Of a DNA stretch of 64,000 nucleotides, positions 19,694-28,527 are shown one piece after another; the stretch's first letter is position 1, and every line of letters begins with the position of its first letter. Both the position numbers and the translations under genes were made by a program. Under the pieces are notes generated by a model that saw only the letters and a program-made list of their open reading frames with translations, ran no database searches and was not told the origin of the DNA. This stretch comes from Stutzerimonas degradans (GTDB lineage: Bacteria > Pseudomonadota > Gammaproteobacteria > Pseudomonadales > Pseudomonadaceae), in assembly GCF_024448505.1 (NCBI RefSeq), contig NZ_JAMOHV010000001.1, positions 310,001 through 374,000 on the forward strand, given 5' to 3'.

Positions 19694-20035
19694 AAAAAGG
19701 GGAGGGATTTATTTTCCGGACGTGTTCGTCACGCGCGCTACAAACCGCTTCGCGCGTCTCCGACTGAACCCTGTCCGTGCACCAATGGTGGCCGATCCCT
19801 GCTACCTGGCGTTAGGGAACACTGCGCAGCAGCGGAGCGAGCGATATCGAACGTTCGTTCATGGCGCCGTATCGCAAGCGGAGCTATCCCTGATTCGTGA
19901 AGGTCTGCAGCGCGGCCAGCTGACGGGGGATAGCCGCTTCGTAGACGAAGTAGAGCGGATTGCCGGGCTGCGAATCGAGCGGAGAGGGCAAGGCAGGCCG
20001 GCCTGCACGGGAAAATAGATCTGTTCCCTTTTCCC
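19694..20035. mobile_element. Decayed REP-associated (IS200-like) transposase element with inverted ends
   Basis: The left end 19694-19717 (AAAAAGGGGAGGGATTTATT and four more bases) matches the reverse complement of the right end 20012-20035 at 19 of 24 bases. Both resemble the GGGGACAGATTTATTTTCC sequence I associate with the borders of REP-associated tyrosine transposase genes. Between them lies only the C-terminal part of such a transposase, frameshifted, so the element is a relic. It fills the gap between the DUF1028 gene and norR. Confidence 0.65.
19722..20018 (+). pseudogene. REP-associated tyrosine transposase (Y1_Tnp family) remnant
   Basis: The frame contains RLNPVRAPMVADP, matching the conserved ELNPVRAGMVADP of this family, then YLALGNTAQQRSERYRTFV and FVDEVERIAGLRIERRGQGRP, which match family C-terminal segments. 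The WSSY region normally found between is deleted, the HUH metal-binding N-terminus is missing, and a frameshift near 20000 moves the expected tail (AGRPARENRSVPFS) into another frame. It therefore cannot encode an active enzyme. Confidence 0.65.
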
Positions 20036-20162
20036 GCTACGTCTACCACCGGGAGACCCGCAATGGCAGCGACTCGCTGCAGTGCCGCTCGCCTGGGCCG
20101 CAGAGCGAGCCGGTATGCGAGCAAACGACAGCCGACGCGAGCTGACCAGACTGCGTGTCCGG

Positions 20163-21683
20163 CTACTTGATGCCCAGGCGCCTTGCCAGGCGATGCAGAT
20201 TGCCGGTGTCGAGTTGCAGCTCGCGGGCGGTGGCCGACCAGTTGCCGTTGAAGCTCTCCAGCGTCTGGCGAATCAGGCGCCCCTGGAATTCGTCGAGTGC
20301 CTCGCGCAAACCAACGCCGGACAGGCCGGCGGGTGCCGGTGGCAGCTGGCTGACGGTGGCAGTCGGCCCTTCCAGGCAGAAATAGGATGGTTTTAGCAGC
20401 ACCTCTCCCGTGCCCTGTTCGGCCCGCGCCAGTACCGCGGCGCGGTGGATAGCATGCTCCAGCTCGCGCACGTTGCCAGGCCAGGGGTAGCGCTGCAGCA
20501 ACGTCAGCGCGGCCTTGCTTAGCGCCAGTCCGCCGAGGCCCAGCTGGCTGCGGCATCGTTCGCAGAAGAAACCGCTGAGCAGGGCGATGTCTTCCTGCCG
20601 CTCGCGCAGTGCCGGCACCCTGATCGGGAACACGCTGAGGCGGTGGTAGAGGTCGGCACGAAACTCCCCGGCCAGCACCGCGCTTTTCAAGTCACGGTTG
20701 GTGGCGGCGAGGATGCGCACGTTGACCTTGAGGCTGCGGTCGTCGCCGATGCGCTGCAGGTCGCCGTACTGCAGCACGCGCAGCAGCTTGGCCTGCAAGG
20801 TCAGCGACAGCTCGCCGATCTCGTCGAGAAACAGCGTGCCCTTGTCGGCCATCTCGAACTTGCCGGCGCGGTGGTGTATGGCTCCGGTGAAGGCGCCCTT
20901 GACGTGGCCGAACAGCTCGCTTTCGGCCACCGACTCGGGCAGTGCGGCACAGTTCAGGTAGACCAGCGGATGACCGGCGCGAGGCGAGGCGAGGTGGATG
21001 GCCTTGGCCACCAGCTCCTTGCCGACCCCAGTCTCGCCGGTGATCAGCACGTTCAGATCGGAACCGGCGACCACGCCGATCTCCCTCTTCAGCTGCAACA
21101 TGCTGGTCGCCAGCCCGACGATCTCGTCGGCGCCGGGCTTGTTTGCCGGTGCGTTACTGATGGGCGCCACAGTCTGCTGTTCCAGACGCTCGACCAGCAG
21201 CGCATTACTCAGCGCCGCCGAGGCTAGCGCGCCGATCAGGCGCAGCTCCTCGTCGTTGAAGTGATCGAACTGGGCGGGGTCGTAACCGTCGATGGTCAGC
21301 GCGCCGATCAGCGTCTGGTTGGCGAACAGCGGCAGGCCGATGCAGGCATGCACCTTGAGCTGCTCGCGGCTCGGCAGGATCAGGTTGTCATAGGGGTCGG
21401 GCAACTGACTGTCGGCAGGAAAGCGCACCACGTCACCGGCGCGGGCGATGGCCTCCAGGCGTGGGTGCTCGCCGAGGCGGAAGCGCCTCCCGAGCACGTC
21501 GGGGGCCAGCCCGTCGATCGCCAGCGGGCGGAACATCTGCCCCTCGTAGCGCAGCAGGGCCAGCGCGTTGCACAGCAGCAACTGACGCAGGCTGTTGATC
21601 AGTTGCTGGAAACGGTCCTGGTTGGAGATGCCCCACTGCAGGTCGAGTGCGATGCGGGCCAGGCTGTCCATCGAAAGCGCCAT
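20163..21683 (-). CDS. norR: NorR, nitric oxide-responsive sigma-54 activator
   Basis: A 506-residue transcription activator. The N-terminal GAF domain (residues about 1-180, with [20 protein letters not shown]) holds the NO-sensing iron centre in this family. The AAA+ domain has Walker A GETGVGKE and the sigma-54 loop GAFTGA, and the C-terminal Fis-type HTH ends [25 protein letters not shown]. The ATG at 21683 follows AAAGGACACAGG; the frame is open further upstream but lacks support. It is divergent from norVW, with one GT-N7-AC site only six bases upstream of its own start, which suggests autoregulation. Confidence 0.93.
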   Translation of the reverse strand: MALSMDSLARIALDLQWGISNQDRFQQLINSLRQLLLCNALALLRYEGQMFRPLAIDGLAPDVLGRRFRLGEHPRLEAIARAGDVVRFPADSQLPDPYDNLILPSREQLKVHACIGLPLFANQTLIGALTIDGYDPAQFDHFNDEELRLIGALASAALSNALLVERLEQQTVAPISNAPANKPGADEIVGLATSMLQLKREIGVVAGSDLNVLITGETGVGKELVAKAIHLASPRAGHPLVYLNCAALPESVAESELFGHVKGAFTGAIHHRAGKFEMADKGTLFLDEIGELSLTLQAKLLRVLQYGDLQRIGDDRSLKVNVRILAATNRDLKSAVLAGEFRADLYHRLSVFPIRVPALRERQEDIALLSGFFCERCRSQLGLGGLALSKAALTLLQRYPWPGNVRELEHAIHRAAVLARAEQGTGEVLLKPSYFCLEGPTATVSQLPPAPAGLSGVGLREALDEFQGRLIRQTLESFNGNWSATARELQLDTGNLHRLARRLGIK

Positions 21684-21688
21684 CCTGT

Positions 21689-21699
21689 GTCCTTTTGAC
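21689..21699. promoter_or_regulatory. NorR-type site 1 (GT-N7-AC)
   Basis: GTCCTTTTGAC fits the GT-N7-AC core bound by NorR. It overlaps the norR ribosome-binding region, so occupancy could limit norR expression. Confidence 0.6.
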
Positions 21700-21707
21700 T
21701 CATATAT

Positions 21708-21718
21708 GTCGATCGGAC
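21708..21718. promoter_or_regulatory. NorR-type site 2 (GT-N7-AC)
   Basis: GTCGATCGGAC fits GT-N7-AC, centred about 100 bp upstream of the predicted norV transcription start. Confidence 0.62.
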
Positions 21719-21732
21719 AATACAGAGGCTTT

Positions 21733-21743
21733 GTCATTTGGAC
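21733..21743. promoter_or_regulatory. NorR-type site 3 (GT-N7-AC)
   Basis: GTCATTTGGAC fits GT-N7-AC within a wider inverted repeat TTTGTC-N5-GACAAA. It is the nearest of three sites to the promoter, centred about 75 bp upstream of the predicted start. Confidence 0.65.
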
Positions 21744-21768
21744 AAACGGAATAATAAAAAACTATATA

Positions 21769-21781
21769 TATCAACTAGTTA
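21769..21781. promoter_or_regulatory. IHF binding site
   Basis: TATCAACTAGTTA matches WATCARNNNNTTR at every fixed position and follows an A/T-rich run. It lies between the NorR sites and the -24 element, where IHF would bend the DNA to bring the activator to the polymerase. Confidence 0.7.
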
Positions 21782-21786
21782 AGTTA

Positions 21787-21802
21787 TGGCACGGCACCTG
21801 CA
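21787..21802 (+). promoter_or_regulatory. Sigma-54 promoter of norVW
   Basis: TGGCACGGCACCTGCA has a perfect TGGCACG -24 half and TGCA at -12, with GG and GC ten bases apart. The predicted start is near 21813, 30 bp before norV. Confidence 0.85.
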
Positions 21803-21842
21803 ATAGAGGCGGGCAGGCTTCTTATCCACCTCTGCAAGGGTA

Positions 21843-23306
21843 ATGCTCCGCATGACAATTCTGCTCAAGGACAACATTCACTGGGTCGGTCAACGCGATT
21901 GGGAAGTCCGTGACTTTCACGGCACCGAATACAAGACCCTCAAGGGCACCAGCTACAACAGTTATCTGGTCCGCGAGGAGAAGACCGTACTGATCGACAC
22001 CGTCGATCATCGCTTCAGCCGCGAGTTCATCCTCAACCTGGCCAGCCAGATCGACCTGGCGAGCATCGATTACATCGTCATCAACCATGCCGAAGAGGAC
22101 CACGCCGGCGCGCTGTCCGAGCTGATGGCGCACATCCCGGGCACACCGATCTACTGCACCGCCAACGCCATCGATTCGATCACCGGCCATCACCACCAGC
22201 CGCACTGGAACTTCATCCCGGTGAAGACCGGCGACAGCCTGGACATCGGCAATGGCAAGCAACTGGTGTTCATCGAAACGCCGATGCTGCACTGGCCCGA
22301 CAGCATGATGACCTATCTCAGCGGCGACGCCGTGTTGTTCAGCAACGACGCCTTCGGCCAGCACTATTGCGACGAGCACCTGTTCAACGACGAGGTCGAT
22401 CAGCAGGAGCTGCTGGAGCAGTGCCTGCGTTACTACGCCAACATCCTCACGCCTTTCAGCCCGCTGGTCACCGCCAAGATCAACGAGGTGCTCGGCTTCA
22501 ATCTGCCGCTGTCGATGATCGCCACCGCCCACGGCGTGGTCTGGCGCACCGACCCGGCGCAGATCGTAGGCAAGTACCTGGAATGGGCCGATCACTACCA
22601 GGAAAACCGCATCACCCTGTTCTACGACAGCATGTCGAACAACACCCGGATGATGGCCGACGCTCTGGCCCAAGGCATCCACGAGGCCGATCCGAGCGTG
22701 GCGGTGAAGATCTTCAACGTCGCTCGCCACGACAAGAACGAGATCCTCACCCAGGTGTTCCGCTCCAAGGCCATCCTGGTCGGCTCCTCGACCATGAACA
22801 ATGTGATGATGCCGAAGATCGCCGGCATGCTGGAGGAGATCACCGGCCTGCGCTTTCGCAACAAGAAGGCGGCCGCCTTCGGCAGCTACGGTTGGAACGG
22901 CGGCGCCGTAGACCGTATCCAGACCCGCCTGATGGATGCCGGCTTCAGCACCTCACTATCGCTCAAGAGCAAATGGCGCCCCGACGGCAGCGCTCTGGAA
23001 GCCTGCCGCGCGCATGGCCGGCAACTGGCGCGCGAATGGGCCTTGAACACACCGCCAGGGGTCAACCCGAGCGCCACGCCCGTCACGCCCGAAGCGGCGA
23101 TCCCGCCGTCCGTCGTGCTTTCGGGCGACGCCGGCCCGGCCATGCAGTGCAGCGTCTGCCAGTGGGTTTACCGACCTGAACTCGGCGAACCAATCCAAGG
23201 CGTCGCTGCCGGTACCCCCTGGAGCGAGGTGCCGGACAATTTCCTCTGCCCCGACTGCAGCCTGGGCAAGGATGTCTTCGACGTGCTGCGGGAGAAAGCC
23301 GCATGA
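21843..23306 (+). CDS. norV: NorV, anaerobic nitric oxide reductase flavorubredoxin
   Basis: A soluble cytosolic flavodiiron protein that reduces NO to N2O, 487 residues. Order: metallo-beta-lactamase-type diiron domain (residues about 1-255, ligand motif NHAEEDHAG), flavodoxin domain (about 258-400, FMN loop [12 protein letters not shown]), a linker, and a C-terminal rubredoxin (about 435-487) with the iron ligands CSVC and CPDC. The fused rubredoxin is the E. coli type. Two starts are possible: the ATG at 21843, only 4 bp after AAGG, or the ATG at 21852 (MTILLKDN). It overlaps norW by four bases. Confidence 0.95.
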   Translation: MLRMTILLKDNIHWVGQRDWEVRDFHGTEYKTLKGTSYNSYLVREEKTVLIDTVDHRFSREFILNLASQIDLASIDYIVINHAEEDHAGALSELMAHIPGTPIYCTANAIDSITGHHHQPHWNFIPVKTGDSLDIGNGKQLVFIETPMLHWPDSMMTYLSGDAVLFSNDAFGQHYCDEHLFNDEVDQQELLEQCLRYYANILTPFSPLVTAKINEVLGFNLPLSMIATAHGVVWRTDPAQIVGKYLEWADHYQENRITLFYDSMSNNTRMMADALAQGIHEADPSVAVKIFNVARHDKNEILTQVFRSKAILVGSSTMNNVMMPKIAGMLEEITGLRFRNKKAAAFGSYGWNGGAVDRIQTRLMDAGFSTSLSLKSKWRPDGSALEACRAHGRQLAREWALNTPPGVNPSATPVTPEAAIPPSVVLSGDAGPAMQCSVCQWVYRPELGEPIQGVAAGTPWSEVPDNFLCPDCSLGKDVFDVLREKAA

Positions 23307-24436
23307 GCCGCGAAATCCTCATCATCGGCTCGGGGTTCGCCGCCTGCCAACTGGTCAAGAGCCTGCGCAAACTGGACGTGGAGGTGCCCATCCGCATGCT
23401 CACCGCCGACAGCGGCGACGAGTACAACAAGCCGGACATCAGCCATGTATTCAGCCAGGGCCGCAGCAGCGCGGACCTGACCCGTCTGAGCGCCGCACGC
23501 TTCGCCGAGCAGTACCAGGTGACCGTGCAGCCCTTCACCCGGGTCGAGTCGATCGACCCGCAGACGCGCCGCGTGCATACCGCCGACGCCAGCCATGCCT
23601 ACGGCCAACTGGTGCTCGCCACCGGCGCCAATGCCCTGGTGCCGCCCGTGCCGGGTCATGAGCTGCTGCTGACGCTCAACAGCCAGGGCGAGTACCAGGC
23701 TGCCGAGGCGCAGCTGCGTGACGCCCGTCGCGTGCTGGTGCTGGGCGCCGGGCTGATCGGCAGCGAGCTGGCGATGGACCTGCACAGCAGCGGCAAGCAG
23801 GTGGTGCTGGTCGACCAGGCCAGCAGCGTCCTGGCATCGCTGATGCCGGCGACCGTCAGCGCGCGGCTGCAGGCCTGCCTGGTCGGCAGCGGTGTTCAGC
23901 TGCGCCTGGGCAGCGGCCTGCAGCGCCTCGAGCGAAGCGGCGACGGCATTCGCGCCTATCTGAACGACGGTCATGTGGTCGACTGCGACAGTGCGATCGC
24001 CGCCATCGGCCTGCGCCCCAACGTGGAGCTGGCGCGCCGCAGCGGGCTGGCAGTGGGCCGCGGCATTCAGGTCGACCGCCTCCTGCGCAGCAGCGTCGAG
24101 CATATCCATGCCCTCGGCGACTGCGCCGAGATCGACGGCCGCGTGCTGCCGTTCCTGCAGCCGACGCAACTGGCGGCCAGTGCCCTTGCCAGGAAGTTGC
24201 TCGGTCAACCGCAGGCGCTGCAGCTGCCGCCCATGCTGATCCGCGTGAAAACCCCGCGCCTGCCGCTGCAACTGGCCGGCGAGACCACCGGCGACCACCT
24301 CGACTGGCAGCTCAGTTTCGACGAACTGGGCATGCTTGCCCGCGCCTTCGATGCGCAAGCGCAACTGCGCGGTTTCGTGGTCAGCGAAGGGCGCCTGCAG
24401 GATGCGTTCGCCCTGCTGCGCCAGCTGCCTGGCTGA
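23303..24436 (+). CDS. norW: NorW, NADH:flavorubredoxin reductase
   Basis: A 377-residue FAD-dependent reductase that passes electrons from NADH to the rubredoxin domain of NorV. It has an N-terminal FAD-binding [11 protein letters not shown] motif, a second Rossmann motif [13 protein letters not shown] for NADH, and [10 protein letters not shown] near the FAD C-terminal signature. It is closest to the rubredoxin/flavorubredoxin reductase family. The ATGA overlap with norV implies coupled translation, and a strong terminator follows 64 bp downstream, so norVW is a closed two-gene operon. Confidence 0.92.
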   Translation: MSREILIIGSGFAACQLVKSLRKLDVEVPIRMLTADSGDEYNKPDISHVFSQGRSSADLTRLSAARFAEQYQVTVQPFTRVESIDPQTRRVHTADASHAYGQLVLATGANALVPPVPGHELLLTLNSQGEYQAAEAQLRDARRVLVLGAGLIGSELAMDLHSSGKQVVLVDQASSVLASLMPATVSARLQACLVGSGVQLRLGSGLQRLERSGDGIRAYLNDGHVVDCDSAIAAIGLRPNVELARRSGLAVGRGIQVDRLLRSSVEHIHALGDCAEIDGRVLPFLQPTQLAASALARKLLGQPQALQLPPMLIRVKTPRLPLQLAGETTGDHLDWQLSFDELGMLARAFDAQAQLRGFVVSEGRLQDAFALLRQLPG

Positions 24437-24499
24437 GGCGCGGCCCGGCTGGCTGCACGATCCAAAGTTTTCTCCTGTGTTGTTGTGGTGCTCCTTTTG

Positions 24500-24527
24500 G
24501 CAGGCTCTTTGAGCCTGCCTTTTTTTA
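24500..24527 (+). terminator. Intrinsic terminator of norVW
   Basis: GGCAGGCTC (24500-24508) and GAGCCTGCC (24512-24520) form a perfect nine-base stem with a three-base loop, followed by seven T residues. Confidence 0.95.
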
Positions 24528-24725
24528 TTCCAGCTCGACAAACACCGTGGGTTTCACCCGCGCGGTGACTTCACTACTGTGCGAAATCCTGCGTGCGTCG
24601 TGGCTGCGTTTGAACATGAAGTCGAGCCGCTCGGCGTCGCGGATCTTCAGCCGCGTGGCGATGGTGGCGCGCAGCGCCTCGGCACGAGGTCGAGCGGCAA
24701 TTGCAGTTCGGTGATGCGGACATCG
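24526..24725 (-). pseudogene. Fragment of an FAD-dependent NAD(FAD)-utilising dehydrogenase N-terminus
   Basis: Reading the minus strand, one frame gives VRITELQLPLD and, after a +1/-1 shift, another gives EALRATIATRLKIRDAERLD followed by FMFKRSHDARR and a stop at 24526. This order (RI-E-LPLDH, ALR-I--RL-I, FKRSYDARK) is the short N-terminal domain of a large FAD-dependent dehydrogenase family common in pseudomonads. The Rossmann and catalytic domains are absent, and the fragment ends inside the norVW terminator T-tract. I read it as a gene truncated and frameshifted by rearrangement. The match is from memory, not a search. Confidence 0.5.
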
Positions 24726-24883
24726 CAGGTGGAAACGGGAAGGCGTGCAGGTTAGCGAGCGGTTCGCGGGCGGTCATTGTGCGGCGGGCCGGGGCGAATT
24801 CCTGAAACGCGCGGCTATCCTTTTTATACTCGCCGGCTTTTGCGGGCCGCCGCGCTCGCCATTCAACGAACTAGGGATTTTTC

Positions 24884-25342
24884 ATGCTCAACAACGATGT
24901 GCTGCGCAGCCTGCGTTACATCCTCAACGCCAGCGATGCGCAGATGAGCGAGATTGCGGCGCTCGGCGGCTGTGCCACGAGTGAAGGCGAGGTGCGCGCC
25001 TGGCTCAAGCGCGAAGACGACAACGGCTACGCCGAATGCCCGGACCCGGCGATGGCGCGTTTTCTGGATGGCCTGGTGTACTTCAAGCGCGGCAAGGACG
25101 ACAGCCGTCCGACGCCGCCGCTGGAGCTGCCGGTCAGCAACAACCAGATCCTGAAGAAACTGCGCGTGGCTTTCGAGCTGCGCGACGACGATCTGCAGGC
25201 GATTCTGCAGGCGGTGGATTTGCCGCTGTCCAAATCCGAGCTGAACGCGCTGTTCCGCAAGCCCGGGCATAGCAACTATCGCGTCTGCGGCGACCAGCTG
25301 TTGCGCAACGTCCTCAAGGGACTGGCGCAGCGCGCAGCCTGA
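24884..25342 (+). CDS. YehS-like DUF1456 family protein
   Basis: A 152-residue cytosolic protein made of two similar DUF1456 repeats: residues about 1-70 (MLNNDVLRSLRYILNASDAQM, CPDPAMARFLDGLVYFKRG) and 83-150 (SNNQILKKLRVAFELRDDDL, CGDQLLRNVLKGLAQR). The tandem NND-LR-LR pattern is diagnostic of the family, which is helical and has no assigned function. The start at 24884 lacks a strong ribosome site. The gene stands alone between the fragment and the formate dehydrogenase operon. Confidence 0.9.
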   Translation: MLNNDVLRSLRYILNASDAQMSEIAALGGCATSEGEVRAWLKREDDNGYAECPDPAMARFLDGLVYFKRGKDDSRPTPPLELPVSNNQILKKLRVAFELRDDDLQAILQAVDLPLSKSELNALFRKPGHSNYRVCGDQLLRNVLKGLAQRAA

Positions 25343-25433
25343 TCCAGCGCCCGTCGGCCGCCGGTGACGGGCGCGGTCGACGTCCGGCCTGACTGGCCTA
25401 TGCTGAGAGTTGAACGACTCATCGGGCACCGTC

Positions 25434-27530
25434 ATGCAGACCATCGCGAGCATCTGCACCTTCTGCGGCGTCGGCTGCGGGCTGGGCCTGCGCGTCGAGG
25501 ACGGCCGCGTGGTCGGCGTCGAGCCGCAGCCGGGGCATCCGGTGAGCGCCGGGCAGCTGTGTGCCAAGGGCTGGGCCAGCGGTTTTGCCATCGACACCGG
25601 CAACCGCCTGCGCATGCCGCTGATCAAGGAGCACGGACAGTTTCGCGAAGCCAGCTGGGACGAGGCGCTGGCGCTGGTGGCCAGCGAGTTCCGTGCGGCG
25701 CTGGAAGCAGTCGGGCCGGACGGCGTCGGGGTGATCAGCTGCGCCCACGCCACCAATGAGGATAACTACGCCGCGCAGAAGTTCGCCCGCGCGGTGCTCG
25801 GCACCGCCAACATCGACCACTGCGCGCGTATCTGCCACAGCCCCTCGGTGGCTGGCCTCAGCCGCACGCTGGGCTCCGGGGCGATGACCAATTCCATCGC
25901 CGACATCGACGAGGCCGAGCTAATCCTGGTGATTGGCGCCGACGTCACCGAAAACCACGCGATGATCGGCGCGCGCATGCTGCGGGCGCAGGCCCGCGGC
26001 GCCCGGCTGATCGTCGTCGACCCGCGACGCACGCGCTTGGCGCGGCTGGCCGACCAGCACGTGCAGCTACGCGTGGGCAGCAACATCGCGCTGCTCAACG
26101 GGTTGCTGCATATCATCTTCGCCAACGGCTGGGAGGACCGCGACTTCCTCGCCTGCCGCTGCGACAACGAGGCGGCGTTGCGCGCCCATGTGCGCGACCT
26201 CACCCCGGAGATCACCAGCGCGCAGACCGGCGTGCCGGTGCTGGCGCTGATCGAGCTGGCGCGCGCCTACAGTCAGGCGCGGCGCGCCTTCATCGCCTAC
26301 GGCATGGGCATCACCCAGTTCCAGAGCGGCACCCACAACGTCATCGCGGTGGCCAACCTGGCGCTGGTCTGCGGCCAGCTCGGCCGGCCGGGTACCGGGG
26401 TCAACCCGCTGCGCGGGCAGAACAATGTGCAGGGCGCCTGCGACATGGGCTGCCTGCCGGACGTTTACCCCGGCTACCAGCAGGTCAGTGACGCTGCGGT
26501 GCGCGAGAAATTCGCCCGCGCCTGGGGCGTGGCGCAGCCGCCAGCGCCGGGGCTGACCTCGCTGGGCATGAGCGAGGCGGCGCTGCGCGGCGAGTTCCGT
26601 GCGCTGATGGTGCTCGGCGAGGAGCTGGTGGTCACCGATCCTGACCAGCACAAGCTGGCCCGCGCGCTGGCTGCGCTGGACTTCCTGGTGGTGGTCGAGC
26701 TGACCCTGAGCGAGACCGCGCGCTTCGCCGACGTGGTGCTGCCGGCTGCTTCCTTTGCCGAGAAGGACGGCACCTTCAGCAACTGCGAGCGGCGCATGCA
26801 GCTGCTGCACAAGGCCGTCGAGCCACCCGGACAGGCGCGCGCGGACTGGCAGATCCTCGCCGCGCTGGCCGAGCGCATGGGCTACCAAGGCATGCGCTGG
26901 GCCAACTCTGAGGAGGTGTTTGCCGAGATGGCCGCGCTGTCGCCGCTGTTCAGCGCCATCAGCCACGCGCGGCTGGCGCAGGCCGGTGGGCTGCAATGGC
27001 CGTGCGACGAGGCGAACCCGGCTGGCACGGCGATCCTCCATCGGCACTGTTTCCCGCGCGGCCGCGCGCAGCTGATTCCGGTGTCGCAGGTCGAGCCGGA
27101 TGAATGCCCGGACGCCGACTACCCGTTCTGCTTCACCACCCAGCGCCTGCATTTTCACTACGGCGGCGGGGCGATGACGCGCAAGTCGCCGCTGCTCGAA
27201 CGGGAGATTCCCGCCGGCCTGCTGTTTATCCATCCGCAGGATGCCGCCCGGCTGGGCCTGGGCGAGGCGCAGGGGGTGCGCGTGGCGTCGCGCCGCGGCC
27301 AGCTGGAAACCCGCGCACACCTCACCGACGACGTGCCGCCGGGCACCGTCTCCATGCCTTATCACTTCCGCGAGGCGCCCTGTAACCGCCTGACCAGCAG
27401 CGCGCAGGACCCGATCAGCCATATGCCGGAGCTGAAGGCCTGTGCCGTGGCGCTGACGCCGTTGCCGCCCGCCCAGGCGCCGCGCAGCGAGCTGGAACGT
27501 CCGCAGGAGGCCGAGCATGCAGGCCTATGA
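25434..27530 (+). CDS. Formate dehydrogenase-like molybdopterin oxidoreductase, Cys type
   Basis: A 698-residue cytosolic Mo/W-bis-MGD enzyme; no twin-arginine signal is present. The N-terminal [4Fe-4S] motif is CTFCGVGCG with a fourth cysteine in QLCAKG. The catalytic segment HCARICHSPSVAGL aligns with the CCARVUHGPS of E. coli FdhF, so cysteine replaces selenocysteine and the adjacent essential histidine is kept; this favours formate over nitrate as substrate. The C-terminal MGD-binding domain has FCFTTQRLHFHYGGGAMTRK. I prefer the ATG at 25434 over a TTG at 25410. It overlaps the next gene by 14 bp and heads a three-gene operon. Substrate assignment is by motif only. Confidence 0.82.
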   Translation: MQTIASICTFCGVGCGLGLRVEDGRVVGVEPQPGHPVSAGQLCAKGWASGFAIDTGNRLRMPLIKEHGQFREASWDEALALVASEFRAALEAVGPDGVGVISCAHATNEDNYAAQKFARAVLGTANIDHCARICHSPSVAGLSRTLGSGAMTNSIADIDEAELILVIGADVTENHAMIGARMLRAQARGARLIVVDPRRTRLARLADQHVQLRVGSNIALLNGLLHIIFANGWEDRDFLACRCDNEAALRAHVRDLTPEITSAQTGVPVLALIELARAYSQARRAFIAYGMGITQFQSGTHNVIAVANLALVCGQLGRPGTGVNPLRGQNNVQGACDMGCLPDVYPGYQQVSDAAVREKFARAWGVAQPPAPGLTSLGMSEAALRGEFRALMVLGEELVVTDPDQHKLARALAALDFLVVVELTLSETARFADVVLPAASFAEKDGTFSNCERRMQLLHKAVEPPGQARADWQILAALAERMGYQGMRWANSEEVFAEMAALSPLFSAISHARLAQAGGLQWPCDEANPAGTAILHRHCFPRGRAQLIPVSQVEPDECPDADYPFCFTTQRLHFHYGGGAMTRKSPLLEREIPAGLLFIHPQDAARLGLGEAQGVRVASRRGQLETRAHLTDDVPPGTVSMPYHFREAPCNRLTSSAQDPISHMPELKACAVALTPLPPAQAPRSELERPQEAEHAGL

Positions 27531-28527
27531 GCTGGATCGTCCCGAGCGCCTGCGCGCCCATCTGGCGTGCACGCGACAGCTCTACCAACCGCTGGCGGAC
27601 GGGCAGGGCACGCTGCGCTGGCAACGGCTGAACGCTGACGACGAGCGACCCTTCGTGGTGCCGGCCGAGCCGCCGGTGTTCTCGGCCAAGGCGTTCTTCT
27701 TCGCCGAGCGCGAGGCGCTTTTTCGCTACGAGAACGGCCAGTTCATCCCGCTGCCGCCGGCGGTGCACCCGCAGGTGCTGTTCGGCCTGGCCGCCTGCGA
27801 TCTGACGGCTGTGGCCTACCAGGACCGCTTCTTCGCGAGCGACCCGCATTACCAGGCGCGCCGTGCCGCGACCCTGCTGGTCGGTGTCGATTGCGCGCAC
27901 AGCTGCCGGCACGGCTTCTGCGCGATGATGGACAGCGGCCCGGAAGTGCGGCCACACACCGCCGACCTGATCCTCTGTCCGCTGGAGCAGCGCTGGCTGC
28001 TGCTGGTCGCCTCCGAGCCGGGCGAGCAAGCGCTGACCGGCTTGGCGCTGCAACCTGCGCCGGCGGACTGGGCGCGGCAGCGCGATGCCCAGGCGCTGCA
28101 GGTGGCCGTCGAGCAGGGCGAACAGACCGAGATCGCCCTCGGCTGCGCGGCGCTCAATGGCGAAACCGTCGACAGCCAGACCTGGGAAGCGCTGGGCCTG
28201 CGCTGCCTGGGCTGCTCCGGCTGCACCTCGGTGTGCCCGACCTGTTCCTGCTTCGCGCCGCTGCAGCAACCGGGCGTGGCTGGCGGCGTGGTGCAGGAGC
28301 GAGTGTGGGATTCCTGCCTGTACCAGGGCTTCCAGAAGGAGGCCAGCGGGCACAACCCCAGCGCCACGCCGGGTCAGCGCGTGCAGCGCTTCTGGTACCA
28401 CAAGTTCGGCGACGACTTCCGCCAGCGCTTCGGCCGCGACGGCTGCGTCGGTTGCGGACGCTGCGATGCGGTGTGCCCCGGCGGTATCGGCGTGCACCAG
28501 GTGATGAAGAGGATCGGCCAGCCATGA
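27517..28527 (+). CDS. 4Fe-4S dicluster protein, sulfhydrogenase beta (HydB/AsrA)-like
   Basis: A 336-residue iron-sulfur electron-transfer protein. The N-terminal 230 residues resemble the HydB/AsrA domain (FGLAACDLTAVAYQDRFF, VGVDCAHSCRHGFCAMM). The C-terminal part carries two clusters: CLGCSGCTSVCPTCSC and CVGCGRCDAVCPGGIG. In archaeal sulfhydrogenases and sulfite reductases this subunit links the catalytic subunit to the flavoprotein; here the partner is a formate dehydrogenase. The ATG at 27517 has an AGGAGG six bases upstream, inside the end of the previous gene. It overlaps the next gene by ATGA. Confidence 0.85.
   Translation: MQAYELDRPERLRAHLACTRQLYQPLADGQGTLRWQRLNADDERPFVVPAEPPVFSAKAFFFAEREALFRYENGQFIPLPPAVHPQVLFGLAACDLTAVAYQDRFFASDPHYQARRAATLLVGVDCAHSCRHGFCAMMDSGPEVRPHTADLILCPLEQRWLLLVASEPGEQALTGLALQPAPADWARQRDAQALQVAVEQGEQTEIALGCAALNGETVDSQTWEALGLRCLGCSGCTSVCPTCSCFAPLQQPGVAGGVVQERVWDSCLYQGFQKEASGHNPSATPGQRVQRFWYHKFGDDFRQRFGRDGCVGCGRCDAVCPGGIGVHQVMKRIGQP

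Noticed and set aside
25343..25433. Possible ANR/FNR box before the formate dehydrogenase operon
   Set aside because: TTGAACGACTCATC only loosely resembles TTGAT-N4-ATCAA and lacks the right-hand half; not reported as a site.
27891..28523. Extended N-terminus for the HydG/AsrB-like gene
   Set aside because: The extension is the beta-subunit gene read out of frame; the flavoprotein fold starts at 28524, where the coupled ATGA is found.
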